This document shows positions 8,273 to 17,004 of a stretch of DNA of 64,000 nt, piece after piece. The translations under genes were made by a program, and so were the position numbers. The first letter of the stretch is position 1, and each line of letters begins with the position of its first letter. Under the pieces are notes generated by a model. It was not told where the DNA came from and ran no database searches. It saw only the letters and a program-made list of their open reading frames with translations. This DNA is from Marinobacterium weihaiense (GTDB taxonomy: Bacteria; Pseudomonadota; Gammaproteobacteria; Pseudomonadales; Balneatricaceae): positions 248,001 through 312,000 of the forward strand of contig NZ_JAHQZT010000001.1 in the NCBI RefSeq assembly GCF_019061305.1. Direction: 5' to 3'.

Positions 8273-9703
8273 ATGAGCACTGCAACTGAACACCCGACTT
8301 ACAACTACAAAGTCGTGCGCCAGTTCGCCATCATGACGGTGGTCTGGGGCATCGTCGGTATGGGCGTCGGCGTACTGATCGCCGCCCAGCTGGTGTGGCC
8401 TGCACTGAACTTTGAAATTCCCTGGTTGACCTACGGACGTATTCGTCCGTTACACACCAACGCGGTTATCTTCGCGTTCGGTGGATGTGCACTCTTCGCT
8501 ACATCCTACTATGTAGTGCAGCGTACCTGTCAGACCCGACTGTTCTCTGATGCACTGGCATCGTTTACATTCTGGGGTTGGCAGGCCGTGATTCTGGCTG
8601 CCGCCATCACGCTGCCGATGGGTCTGACCAGCACCAAGGAGTACGCGGAACTGGAATGGCCGATCGATATCCTGATCGCTGTCGTCTGGGTCAGCTATGC
8701 AATCGTCTTCCTGGGCACCGTCAAGAACCGTAAAACGTCTCACATTTACGTGGGCAACTGGTTCTACATGGCATTTATCATTACGGTTGCCGTGCTGCAC
8801 ATCGTCAACAGCGTTGCCATTCCGGTCAGCCTGACCAAGTCCTACTCGGTGTACCCGGGTGCCGTGGACGCCATGGTTCAGTGGTGGTATGGCCATAACG
8901 CGGTAGGCTTCTTCCTGACTGCTGGCTTCCTGGGCATGATGTATTACTTCGTACCCAAGCAGGCCGAGCGTCCGATCTATTCCTACCGTCTGTCCATCGT
9001 GCACTTCTGGGCACTGATCGCCACCTACATGTGGGCGGGCGGTCACCACCTGCACTACTCAGCGCTGCCTGACTGGACTCAGTCTGTGGCCATGGTTATG
9101 TCCCTGATCCTGCTGGCACCGTCCTGGGGTGGCATGATCAACGGTATGATGACCCTGTCCGGCGCATGGCACAAACTGCGCACCGACCCGGTCCTGCGCT
9201 TCCTGGTGGTATCACTGTCTTTCTACGGCATGTCCACTTTCGAAGGCCCGATGATGTCCATCAAGACCGTCAACGCCCTGTCGCACAACACTGACTGGAC
9301 TGTTGGTCACGTACACGCCGGCGCTCTGGGCTGGGTAGCCATGATCTCTATTGGTGCGGTTTATCACATGATCCCGCGCCTGTTCGGCAAGGCACAGATG
9401 TACTCTGTTGGCCTGATCAACACGCACTTTTGGCTGGCTACCATCGGTACCGTGCTGTACATCTGCTCCATGTGGGTCAATGGCATTCTGCAGGGTCTGA
9501 TGTGGCGTGCAGTCAATGCCGACGGCACTCTGACCTACAGCTTCGTCGAAGCGCTTGAAGCCAGCCACCCGGGCTACCTGGTTCGCTGGATTGGTGGCAT
9601 GTTCTTCCTGACCGGCATGCTGCTGATGGCCTTCAACGTTTGGCAGACCGTTCGCAGCGGCAGCCGCGTTCAGGCAGCTGAACCTGCTGCCCAGGCGGCC
9701 TGA
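8273..9703 (+). CDS. ccoN: cbb3-type cytochrome c oxidase subunit I
   Basis: 476-residue integral membrane subunit with about 12 helices that carries haem b and the haem b3-CuB oxygen-reducing centre. Histidine motifs of the haem-copper family are visible: [12 protein letters not shown] early (haem b ligand region), [18 protein letters not shown] (CuB His pair) and [10 protein letters not shown] near residue 346. The length is normal for CcoN. It reduces oxygen to water with proton pumping at very low oxygen. It opens the ccoNOQP operon, with ccoO 22 bases downstream. Confidence 0.97.
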   Translation: MSTATEHPTYNYKVVRQFAIMTVVWGIVGMGVGVLIAAQLVWPALNFEIPWLTYGRIRPLHTNAVIFAFGGCALFATSYYVVQRTCQTRLFSDALASFTFWGWQAVILAAAITLPMGLTSTKEYAELEWPIDILIAVVWVSYAIVFLGTVKNRKTSHIYVGNWFYMAFIITVAVLHIVNSVAIPVSLTKSYSVYPGAVDAMVQWWYGHNAVGFFLTAGFLGMMYYFVPKQAERPIYSYRLSIVHFWALIATYMWAGGHHLHYSALPDWTQSVAMVMSLILLAPSWGGMINGMMTLSGAWHKLRTDPVLRFLVVSLSFYGMSTFEGPMMSIKTVNALSHNTDWTVGHVHAGALGWVAMISIGAVYHMIPRLFGKAQMYSVGLINTHFWLATIGTVLYICSMWVNGILQGLMWRAVNADGTLTYSFVEALEASHPGYLVRWIGGMFFLTGMLLMAFNVWQTVRSGSRVQAAEPAAQAA

Positions 9704-9725
9704 TTGAGACGAGGAGCGCATAGCA

Positions 9726-10346
9726 ATGATCAAACATGAAACGATAGAAAAGAACATCGGCCTCATGATCCTGCTGATCATCATCGTGATCAGCGGCGGC
9801 GGCCTGGCGGAGATCGTTCCCCTGTTCTTCCAGAGCTCAACCACCAAGCCGATCGAAGGTCTGCGTACCTACAGCGCACTGGAGCTTGAAGGTCGTGACA
9901 TCTACATCCGTGAAGGCTGCCACGTCTGCCACACCCAGATGATCCGTCCGTTCCGTGCCGAAACCGAGCGCTATGGCCACTACTCCACCGCCAACGAGCA
10001 TGTATGGGAACACCCGTTCCTGTGGGGCTCCAAGCGTACCGGTCCTGATCTGGCGCGCGTAGGTGGTCGTTACTCTGACGATTGGCAGAAGGCTCACCTG
10101 TACAACCCGCGTGACGTTGTGCCCGAGTCCAAGATGCCGGCTTACCCTTGGCTGTTCGAGAATACTCTGAACGGTAAGGATACAGCTGCCAAAATGGAAA
10201 CTCTGCGCAAGCTGGGCGTACCGTACACCGATGAACAGATCAGCACCGCTCGTGAAGACGTGCAGGGCAAGACCGAGATCGACGCTCTGGTCGCCTACCT
10301 GCAGTCACTGGGCAAAACGCACTCTGTTTACACAAACAAGCGGTAA
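9726..10346 (+). CDS. ccoO: cbb3-type cytochrome c oxidase subunit II (mono-haem)
   Basis: 206 residues with one N-terminal membrane anchor (about 11-35) and a periplasmic cytochrome c domain. The haem-binding motif is CHVCH (Cys65, Cys68, His69). CcoO passes electrons from CcoP and soluble cytochromes to CcoN. The sequence [18 protein letters not shown] is typical of the family. It has a GAGGAG-type ribosome binding site and lies in the four-gene structural operon. Confidence 0.97.
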   Translation: MIKHETIEKNIGLMILLIIIVISGGGLAEIVPLFFQSSTTKPIEGLRTYSALELEGRDIYIREGCHVCHTQMIRPFRAETERYGHYSTANEHVWEHPFLWGSKRTGPDLARVGGRYSDDWQKAHLYNPRDVVPESKMPAYPWLFENTLNGKDTAAKMETLRKLGVPYTDEQISTAREDVQGKTEIDALVAYLQSLGKTHSVYTNKR

Positions 10347-10352
10347 TTTTCA

Positions 10353-10553
10353 GTGAGTTACGAGGTTTATGGTCCCTATCTGCCGGTCATAATGCTGATT
10401 ACCTTCATCGGCCTCTTTGTCTGGGTCCTTTTGCCCGGTAACAAGAAGCGTTTTGATGAAGCGTCCCAGCTGCCCTTCGCCGATGAAGAGCAGCACAAGA
10501 AAAGCAAGGACTCGGACCAGAACGGGACCCATAACAGGAGAGACAACAAATGA
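10353..10553 (+). CDS. ccoQ: CcoQ small subunit of cbb3 oxidase
   Basis: 66-residue protein starting with GTG at 10353, six bases after the ccoO stop. One membrane helix (about residues 9-28, LPVIMLITFIGLFVWVLL) is followed by a charged cytoplasmic tail rich in Lys, Asp and Glu. CcoQ stabilises the oxidase complex, especially in the presence of oxygen, and has no cofactor. Its stop overlaps the ccoP start (ATGA), so translation is coupled. Confidence 0.88.
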   Translation: MSYEVYGPYLPVIMLITFIGLFVWVLLPGNKKRFDEASQLPFADEEQHKKSKDSDQNGTHNRRDNK

Positions 10554-11452
10554 GTGCTTTCTGGAGCGCATGGGTAACCGTAATTACCCTGGCAGTCATT
10601 TTGGGCTGCGCCTGGCTGCTCTTTGCCACACGCAAGAGCGAAAAGTTCAAGGAAACGACCGAGCAGACCGTAGGTCACGTCTACGACGGCATTGAAGAGT
10701 TTGACAACCCGCTGCCGCAGTGGTGGTTCTACATGTTTGTAGCGACCGTCATCTTCGGCCTGGGCTACCTGATGCTCTACCCAGGTCTGGGCAACTTCAA
10801 GGGCCTGCTGGGCTGGACTTCCCACAACCAGTGGGAAACCGAGATGCAGCACGCCGAAGAAGTGTACCGTCCGGTCTTTGCAAAATACGCAGCACTGTCC
10901 GTTGAAGAGCTGCAGCTGCCGGCGAACGAAGAAGGTCTTAAAATGGGCCAGCGCATGTTCGCCAACAACTGCTCCGTATGTCACGGCACGGCCGGTACGG
11001 GCGCCATTGGCTTCCCGAACCTGACCGACGACGACTGGCTGTACGGTGGCGACCCGGCGACCATCAAGCAGACTCTGATCAATGGCCGTAACGGGGGTAT
11101 GCCAGCTTGGGCTGATGTTCTGGGCGAGGATGGCGTACGCGATGTCGCCAGCTATGTCATGACCCTGAGCGGTAAAGAGCCCGTTGCAGGCACTGACATT
11201 GCCAACGGTGAAAAGCAGTATCAGGCACTGTGCACCGCCTGCCACGGCGCTGATGCCAAGGGCATGCACGCACTGGGTGCACCGAACCTGACCGACGATA
11301 TCTGGCTCTATGGTGGTTCCTTCAAGCAGATCGCGCACACTATTCGTGCCGGTCGTGCGGGCGTCATGCCGGCACAGAAGAACCTGCTGTCTGAAGATAA
11401 GATCCACTTGATCACAGCCTACGTCTACAGCTTGTCTAATTCTGACAAGTAA
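10550..11452 (+). CDS. ccoP: cbb3-type cytochrome c oxidase subunit III (di-haem)
   Basis: 300 residues. Two hydrophobic helices lie near the N-terminus (about 5-26 and 57-79), followed by two cytochrome c domains with CSVCH (Cys141, Cys144, His145) and CTACH (Cys228, Cys231, His232). CcoP accepts electrons from cytochrome bc1-derived carriers and passes them to CcoO. The N-terminal FDNPLPQWWFYMF segment is a CcoP hallmark. It is the last structural gene and is followed by a strong rho-independent terminator. Confidence 0.97.
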   Translation: MSAFWSAWVTVITLAVILGCAWLLFATRKSEKFKETTEQTVGHVYDGIEEFDNPLPQWWFYMFVATVIFGLGYLMLYPGLGNFKGLLGWTSHNQWETEMQHAEEVYRPVFAKYAALSVEELQLPANEEGLKMGQRMFANNCSVCHGTAGTGAIGFPNLTDDDWLYGGDPATIKQTLINGRNGGMPAWADVLGEDGVRDVASYVMTLSGKEPVAGTDIANGEKQYQALCTACHGADAKGMHALGAPNLTDDIWLYGGSFKQIAHTIRAGRAGVMPAQKNLLSEDKIHLITAYVYSLSNSDK

Positions 11453-11467
11453 GTGACACGGCGGTTG

Positions 11468-11505
11468 AAAAAAGGCGGCATGACGCAAGTCATGTCGCCT
11501 TTTTT
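11468..11505 (+). terminator. Rho-independent terminator after ccoNOQP
   Basis: An A-run, then a long stem GGCGGCATGAC / GTCATGTCGCC closed by a GCAA tetraloop and followed by six or more T. One G-T pair interrupts an otherwise perfect stem. It separates the structural ccoNOQP operon from ccoGHIS. Confidence 0.9.
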
Positions 11506-11518
11506 GTTACGAGACTAG

Positions 11519-11524
11519 TATAAT
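11519..11524 (+). promoter_or_regulatory. Possible -10 box for ccoG
   Basis: A perfect TATAAT lies 61 bases upstream of the ccoG ATG and just after the terminator. No good -35 is found at 16-18 bases, so it may rely on an activator. No FNR box is seen nearby. Confidence 0.35.
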
Positions 11525-11584
11525 ATTCAGCGTTCCTAATAAAACAGGAACGACCTGTCGACGTAATCAGCATTAGGTACTGGC

Positions 11585-13009
11585 ATGAATCAGATACCGG
11601 TTAAGGACGTAACACCCAACAAGGGCAGCAAGCCGCAGCCTGAGGAATACAACCTCTACGCCAAGCGCGAGCACATTTACGTCAAGTTCTACAAAGGCTT
11701 CTTCAAGAATTTCCGTATCATTTCCGGCTTCATCATGCTGGCAATGTTTTACGGCGCTTCCTGGATTCAGTACGACGGCCGCCAGGCGATCCTCTTCGAC
11801 CTCCCCAACCGTCAGTTCCACATCTTCGGTATGACATTCTGGCCGCAGGATTTCATGCTACTGTCCTGGCTACTGATCATCCTGGCTTTTACCCTTTTCT
11901 TCGTGACCGTCTTTGCCGGCCGACTTTGGTGTGGTTATGCATGTCCACAGTTCGTCTGGACTTGGCTGTTCATCTGGGCCGAGCGCATCACCGAGGGTGA
12001 CCGGAACAAGCGCATGCGCATGGACAAACAGCCCATGAGCAAGCAAAAACTGGTACGCAAAACCGCCAAGCATGTGTTGTGGGTTGTCATCGCCATCACC
12101 ACAGCGATTGCTTTTGTTGGTTATTTTTCACCGATCCGCGAGCTGATTCCCGACATTTTGGTGTGGGATCTAGGCCCCTGGGAAACTTGGTGGCTTGCTT
12201 TTTTTGCCGTGGCAACCTACGGCAATGCAGGCTGGCTGCGTGAGCAGGTCTGCATCTACATGTGCCCATATGCCCGCTTCCAGAGCGTCATGTTTGACCA
12301 GGATACCCTGATCATTTCGTATGACGAGGCCCGAGGTGAACCGCGCGGCAGTCGCAAAAAGAATGTCGACAAGCAGGCAGCCGGCTTGGGTGACTGTATC
12401 GACTGCAATGCTTGCGTACATGTATGCCCGGTTGGCATCGATATTCGTGACGGCCTGCAATATGAATGCGTTGCCTGCGGTGCCTGTGTTGACGCCTGTG
12501 ATGATATGATGGACCGTATGGGCTATGAACGCGGACTGGTACGCTACACCACCGAACACGCCCTGAGTGGCAAAAAGACCAAGCTGCTGCGCCCCCGTCT
12601 TATCGGTTATTTTGCAGCCCTTCTGGTCATGTTTGGCGCCTTTATTTGGGCCATTGCCGACCGCGTTCCCCTTGAAGTCGACGTGATTCGCGACCGCGGC
12701 CAGCTATACACCAACACACCTTCTGGCAAAATTGAAAACGTATACACGCTTAAAATTGCCAACAAGGAACAGAATGACCACCTTTACCGTATCAGTGTGG
12801 AAGGCCTTGATGGCGTTCAGATGGTTACTGATGCGCGGATCAGCATTGCTGCCGGGGAGCTGCTCACCTACCCCGTACGACTGCAGATTGAACCGGACCA
12901 GCTCAACGCTACCAACTCAACCATTCTGTTCAGCGTCGAAGCCGAAGACAATTCTGCTATTCGCGTTGAAACCGAAAGTCGTTTCCTGGGTCCCATACCT
13001 CAACGGTAG
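11585..13009 (+). CDS. ccoG: CcoG, polyferredoxin-type cbb3 assembly factor
   Basis: 474-residue membrane protein (RdxA/FixG family). It has several membrane helices in the first half and near 335-357. A double 4Fe-4S ferredoxin motif lies at Cys271-274-277-281 and Cys295-298-301-305, and there are extra Cys pairs in the membrane part (WCGYACP). The C-terminal 120 residues are a periplasmic Ig-like domain. CcoG is implicated in reducing copper for cbb3 maturation. It heads the ccoGHIS maturation operon. Confidence 0.95.
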   Translation: MNQIPVKDVTPNKGSKPQPEEYNLYAKREHIYVKFYKGFFKNFRIISGFIMLAMFYGASWIQYDGRQAILFDLPNRQFHIFGMTFWPQDFMLLSWLLIILAFTLFFVTVFAGRLWCGYACPQFVWTWLFIWAERITEGDRNKRMRMDKQPMSKQKLVRKTAKHVLWVVIAITTAIAFVGYFSPIRELIPDILVWDLGPWETWWLAFFAVATYGNAGWLREQVCIYMCPYARFQSVMFDQDTLIISYDEARGEPRGSRKKNVDKQAAGLGDCIDCNACVHVCPVGIDIRDGLQYECVACGACVDACDDMMDRMGYERGLVRYTTEHALSGKKTKLLRPRLIGYFAALLVMFGAFIWAIADRVPLEVDVIRDRGQLYTNTPSGKIENVYTLKIANKEQNDHLYRISVEGLDGVQMVTDARISIAAGELLTYPVRLQIEPDQLNATNSTILFSVEAEDNSAIRVETESRFLGPIPQR

Positions 13010-13082
13010 TCCCTGAATAGACAATTTTGAGTTAGAATGACGGCCGGTTTGTCCCGGCCGTCTCTTTATTCGAAGGAGTGTC

Positions 13083-13598
13083 ATGAACACACACGTTACC
13101 CCCCCTGCTCCCTGGTTCAAGCAACCCTGGCTCTGGTTCATACTGGCACCTCTCATCGCCGTCTTCATTTACGCCAGCATTTTCATGTACATTGCCGTCA
13201 CAACCAGTGACGGTGTCGTCAAAGAAGACTATTACAAAATCGCACGCGGCATGAACATTGACACCTCACGAGCCGATCGCGCACGCGAGCTGGACCTGAA
13301 CGCCGACCTGCGCCTGGACACACTTACTGGCGACATCAACCTCCGCTTGTCAGGCGTACTGGACACCTTCCCAGAACAGCTGCATCTGAACATCATTCAC
13401 CCGACCCATCAGAAATATGACCAGCTGCTGACGCTGCGCAGTGTCGATGGCAAGGGCCTGTATGCAGGCAGCCTTGAAGGTGCAATGAGCAGCAAGCGAT
13501 ATCTGTCGCTGTCGCCTTTGGATGAAAGCTGGCAGCTGCGCCAGGAAATCGTCCCGCCCTTCAATGAGCAGCTGCGCTACTCCATGATTCCGCAGTGA
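13083..13598 (+). CDS. ccoH: CcoH (FixH) cbb3 oxidase assembly protein
   Basis: 171 residues with one membrane helix (about 15-38) and a small periplasmic domain. VVKEDYYKIARGMN after the helix is a FixH family signature. CcoH is needed for stable assembly of the oxidase. The stop codon overlaps the GTG that can start ccoI, so the two are likely translationally coupled. A GAAGGAG ribosome binding site lies just before the ATG. Confidence 0.93.
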   Translation: MNTHVTPPAPWFKQPWLWFILAPLIAVFIYASIFMYIAVTTSDGVVKEDYYKIARGMNIDTSRADRARELDLNADLRLDTLTGDINLRLSGVLDTFPEQLHLNIIHPTHQKYDQLLTLRSVDGKGLYAGSLEGAMSSKRYLSLSPLDESWQLRQEIVPPFNEQLRYSMIPQ

Positions 13599-16060
13599 AT
13601 GAAGCTATGACTGTCATGCATGTGCCCGAGCAGCTCTCATGTTTTCACTGTGGCCTGCCGGTTCCTCCCGGCAGTGACTACACCGCCGTTATTGATGGTA
13701 AACGGCAGCCCATGTGCTGCCCGGGCTGCCAAGCGGTTGCACAAACCATTGTCGATGGTGGTCTGGATAATTTCTATCGCCACCGCGATCAAAGCAACGT
13801 CACCCCCCTTGCAGCGAGCGCGGCAGAGGCCGCTACTGCCGAACTGACCTTGTACGACTCGAAAAGTGTACAGGATGGGTTTGTCCGCTTTGTTGCTGAT
13901 GACCATGCCGAGGCCACCCTGGTCATTGAAGGCATTACCTGTGCCGCCTGTGTCTGGCTACTTGAGCATCACCTCAGCAACCACGCAGGCGTGCAGCAGT
14001 TCAGCGTAAACCTCAGCAACCATCGTGCACGGCTGGTCTGGAATCCCCAGGCATGCAAGCTCAGCACCCTGTTTGCCGAGATCGGCCGTATTGGCTACCA
14101 AGCACACCCTTTCCACCCCAATACGGAAGAGGTGCTGCTTGAACAGGAGAAAAAACGCGCCATTCGGCGCCTGGGCATTGCTGGACTAGGTATGATGCAG
14201 GTCATGATGATGGCCATTGCACTCTATGCCGGCGCACTTCAGGACATGGAAGAACGTTTTGTCGAGTTCATCCGCTGGAGCAGTCTGGTCATCACCACAC
14301 CGGTTGTACTTTATGCAGCCCAGCCGTTTTTCATCGCTGCGGTACGCGACATACGCAGCCGCCATCTCAGCATGGACGTTCCGGTGTCCATCGCCATTGG
14401 CGGCGCCTATCTTGCAAGCATATGGGCTACACTGACCAATAGTGGCGAGGTTTATTACGACTCGGTGACCATGTTCACCTTCTTTCTACTGATCGGTCGC
14501 TACGTGGAGATGCAGGCACGACACCGCACGGGCCGTGCGGGCAACGCCCTGATGGACCTGTTGCCCACCAGCGCCATGCTGTTGAGCGCAGACGGTCATG
14601 AGAAGCTGATTCCCGCCACCGAACTCAAGATGGGTGACCGCGTTCTGGTTCGCCCCGGCCATACGATCCCGGCCGACGGCGTTATTGTCGATGGTCGTAG
14701 CGCGATCAACGAGTCCGCGCTCACGGGCGAATACCTGCCTGTCACCAAGTCCGTTGATGATGCCGTTGTGGGCGGTACCATCAATGTCGAGCACCCGATT
14801 CAGGTATGCATCACTGAAGTCGGTGCCAACACACGCATTTCAGCTATTGTCGGGCTGCTAGACCGGGCCCATGCCGAAAAGCCGATGACCGCACGGGTTG
14901 CCGACCGGGTTGCGCGCTATTTCGTGATGGCGGTACTGCTGACATCAGTTACTGTGGCGACTGGCTGGTATCTGGTGTCACCGGAAGATGCCTTCTGGGT
15001 CACACTTTCGGTATTGGTGGTCACTTGCCCTTGCGCCCTTTCATTGGCAACACCAACCGCCCTGACGGCTGCTACCGGCACACTTCGCCAACAGGGTCTG
15101 CTTATTACGCGAGGCCACGTACTGGAAGGCTTGGCCAGTGCCACACATGTCATCTTTGACAAAACCGGCACCCTGACCGAGGGTAACCTCAGCATTCGCA
15201 AGATGGTGCCGATACGCTCGACAACATCGCTAACACCCTACAATATCGCAGCAGCGCTGGAACAGTCATCGGAGCACCCGATCGCGCGTGCCTTTCATCC
15301 TCACTTCACGCGTGCGGCTGATGATGTGAAAGTGGAAGTCAGCGCCGGCGTCGAGGGCTCCGTACAAGGCGAGCGCTACCGTATCGGCAAACCCGAGTAT
15401 GCAGCCGCACTGTCAGGTCAGCCGCTACCGCAACAACCGGATCAGAACCTGCAGTGGCTTTTGCTCGCCGACACTCAAGGAGCGGTCGCCTGGTTTGCAC
15501 TGGACGACCAGATCCGCCGTGATGCCCGCACGACCGTGGCAACTTTGAAGCACCTTGGACTTCAGGTTGGCATGCTGACGGGAGATGACTCGTCATCCGC
15601 TCAGCGCGTTGCCGACGAACTGGGTATCGATGCCGTCAAACAGGGCGTATCACCGGATGAGAAACTGGCCTTCATCAGCCAACTACAGGAACAGGGCGCC
15701 AGTGTTGTCATGGTCGGTGATGGCATCAACGACATTCCTGTGCTGGCCGGCGCCCGTACGTCCATCGCCATGGGCTCTGCCACGGACCTGGCCAAGACCA
15801 GTGCCGACGCCGTGCTCATTGCAAGCGAACTGGAACGCCTGGCCATTGCTCTGCTGGTCGCGCGCAAGACCCGCATGGTCATTCGCGAAAACCTGAGTTG
15901 GGCCCTGCTGTACAACCTGGTCGCCCTGCCATTAGCTGCTCTGGGCTTCATCGCACCTTACATGGCAGCCGTCGGCATGTCCGCCAGCTCGCTTATCGTT
16001 GTCGGGAACGCCATGCGCCTGTCGCGTCCGCCCCGTATTCGCCGCAAGTCCCAGGAGTAG
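13595..16060 (+). CDS. ccoI: CcoI copper-transporting P1B-type ATPase
   Basis: 821 residues. An N-terminal cysteine-rich segment (CFHCG, MCCPGC) is followed by a heavy-metal-associated domain with GITCAACVW (near 110-120). The membrane domain carries the CPC metal site (Cys478, Cys480). The P-domain has DKTGT with phosphorylated Asp522, the N-domain has SEHPIA, and the hinge is GDGIND. It moves copper across the inner membrane for the CuB centre of CcoN. The frame opens with GTG at 13595, overlapping the ccoH stop. ATG at 13607 or 13616 are alternative starts. Confidence 0.95.
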   Translation: MNEAMTVMHVPEQLSCFHCGLPVPPGSDYTAVIDGKRQPMCCPGCQAVAQTIVDGGLDNFYRHRDQSNVTPLAASAAEAATAELTLYDSKSVQDGFVRFVADDHAEATLVIEGITCAACVWLLEHHLSNHAGVQQFSVNLSNHRARLVWNPQACKLSTLFAEIGRIGYQAHPFHPNTEEVLLEQEKKRAIRRLGIAGLGMMQVMMMAIALYAGALQDMEERFVEFIRWSSLVITTPVVLYAAQPFFIAAVRDIRSRHLSMDVPVSIAIGGAYLASIWATLTNSGEVYYDSVTMFTFFLLIGRYVEMQARHRTGRAGNALMDLLPTSAMLLSADGHEKLIPATELKMGDRVLVRPGHTIPADGVIVDGRSAINESALTGEYLPVTKSVDDAVVGGTINVEHPIQVCITEVGANTRISAIVGLLDRAHAEKPMTARVADRVARYFVMAVLLTSVTVATGWYLVSPEDAFWVTLSVLVVTCPCALSLATPTALTAATGTLRQQGLLITRGHVLEGLASATHVIFDKTGTLTEGNLSIRKMVPIRSTTSLTPYNIAAALEQSSEHPIARAFHPHFTRAADDVKVEVSAGVEGSVQGERYRIGKPEYAAALSGQPLPQQPDQNLQWLLLADTQGAVAWFALDDQIRRDARTTVATLKHLGLQVGMLTGDDSSSAQRVADELGIDAVKQGVSPDEKLAFISQLQEQGASVVMVGDGINDIPVLAGARTSIAMGSATDLAKTSADAVLIASELERLAIALLVARKTRMVIRENLSWALLYNLVALPLAALGFIAPYMAAVGMSASSLIVVGNAMRLSRPPRIRRKSQE

Positions 16061-16063
16061 TAC

Positions 16064-16258
16064 ATGGATATCATCTACCTGCTGATACCGATCGCCATCA
16101 TTCTGGTCAGTGTTGCCATCTGGGCATTTTTCTGGAGTGTGAAACAAGGCCAGTTCGACGATCTCGAATCACCCGCTCACCGGATTCTGTTCGATGACGA
16201 TGACGATCTGATTCCGGAGGATGCCAAGCCCGAACAAGATGCGGACAAAAAGCCTTGA
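16064..16258 (+). CDS. ccoS: CcoS cbb3 oxidase assembly protein
   Basis: 64 residues: one membrane helix (about 4-26), then a GQFDDLESPAHRILFDDD segment, the CcoS signature, and an acidic tail. CcoS is required for cofactor insertion (haem and copper) into the cbb3 oxidase. It starts three bases after ccoI and its stop overlaps the TTG start of the next gene, so these genes form one operon. Confidence 0.94.
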   Translation: MDIIYLLIPIAIILVSVAIWAFFWSVKQGQFDDLESPAHRILFDDDDDLIPEDAKPEQDADKKP

Positions 16259-16932
16259 TTGATCTACCCCTATTAACCTCGGCACTGTTGTTTGGATTGG
16301 CCGGCAGTACGCATTGCGTCGGCATGTGCGGCGGTATTGCCGGCAGTGTCGCCATGAGCCAAAGCGCCGCTGCCGGCCGAGGCGTGCCACTCTTGGTAAC
16401 GTTCAATACTGGCCGTATCGCCAGCTACGCCGTTGCCGGTTTCGCTATGGGACAGCTCGGTAGTCTGCTGACCAATAATGCCGAACTGACACTGGTGCTG
16501 CGTTCATTTGCGGCTCTGATCATGATCACCATGGGACTGTACATTGCCGGGTGGTGGCAGGGCGCTGCCTACCTGGAACGTGCTGGCGGCGTGCTCTGGC
16601 GACGCATTCGCCCCCTGAGCCGAGCCCTGCTGCCGGCCGACACGCTGACAAAATCACTGGCGCTAGGAGGGCTCTGGGGATGGCTGCCCTGTGGCCTGGT
16701 ATACACGACGCTGCTGTGGTCAGGGACGGTCGCCGAGAGCCCCACCGGCAGCGCCATTTTGATGGCTGCTTTCGGCGTCGGTACGCTTCCAGCCATGCTC
16801 ACAACCGCACTGCTGGCACGCCAGCTGCACCAGCTGCTGCAGCAGCAAATGACCCGCCACATTGCCGGTACCCTGGTCATCTTGTTCGGCATTGCCACCC
16901 TTCCTTGGACACTGTGGCTGCATCACGCTTGA
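16255..16932 (+). CDS. TauE/SafE-like (DsbD-fold) six-helix membrane protein
   Basis: 225 residues with about six membrane helices. The first helix pair carries STHCVGMCGG, a cysteine motif common to the sulfite exporter/cytochrome c biogenesis-like proteins found next to ccoS in many gammaproteobacteria. WLPCGLVYTTL near residue 144 is the matching half-motif. It starts with TTG at 16255 overlapping the ccoS stop, so its expression is tied to cbb3 maturation. The precise role is not known to me; metal or thiol handling for the oxidase is an inference from the paired cysteine motifs and the context. Confidence 0.8.
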   Translation: MIDLPLLTSALLFGLAGSTHCVGMCGGIAGSVAMSQSAAAGRGVPLLVTFNTGRIASYAVAGFAMGQLGSLLTNNAELTLVLRSFAALIMITMGLYIAGWWQGAAYLERAGGVLWRRIRPLSRALLPADTLTKSLALGGLWGWLPCGLVYTTLLWSGTVAESPTGSAILMAAFGVGTLPAMLTTALLARQLHQLLQQQMTRHIAGTLVILFGIATLPWTLWLHHA

Positions 16933-16971
16933 TATCCATCAACCCGCACGACTGTATTAAACATCTATAAT
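16929..16971 (+). promoter_or_regulatory. FNR-dependent class II promoter of hemN
   Basis: TTGATATCCATCAA (16929-16942) is a perfect FNR box. A perfect -10 TATAAT lies at 16966-16971, which puts the start near 16977, exactly 41.5 bases from the box centre. This is the standard class II FNR geometry. The hemN GTG follows at 17005. The box begins within the last codons of the upstream gene. Confidence 0.88.
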
Positions 16972-17004
16972 ACGTTTTTCGTATCATAGCCAAGAGGTGC
17001 CGTC

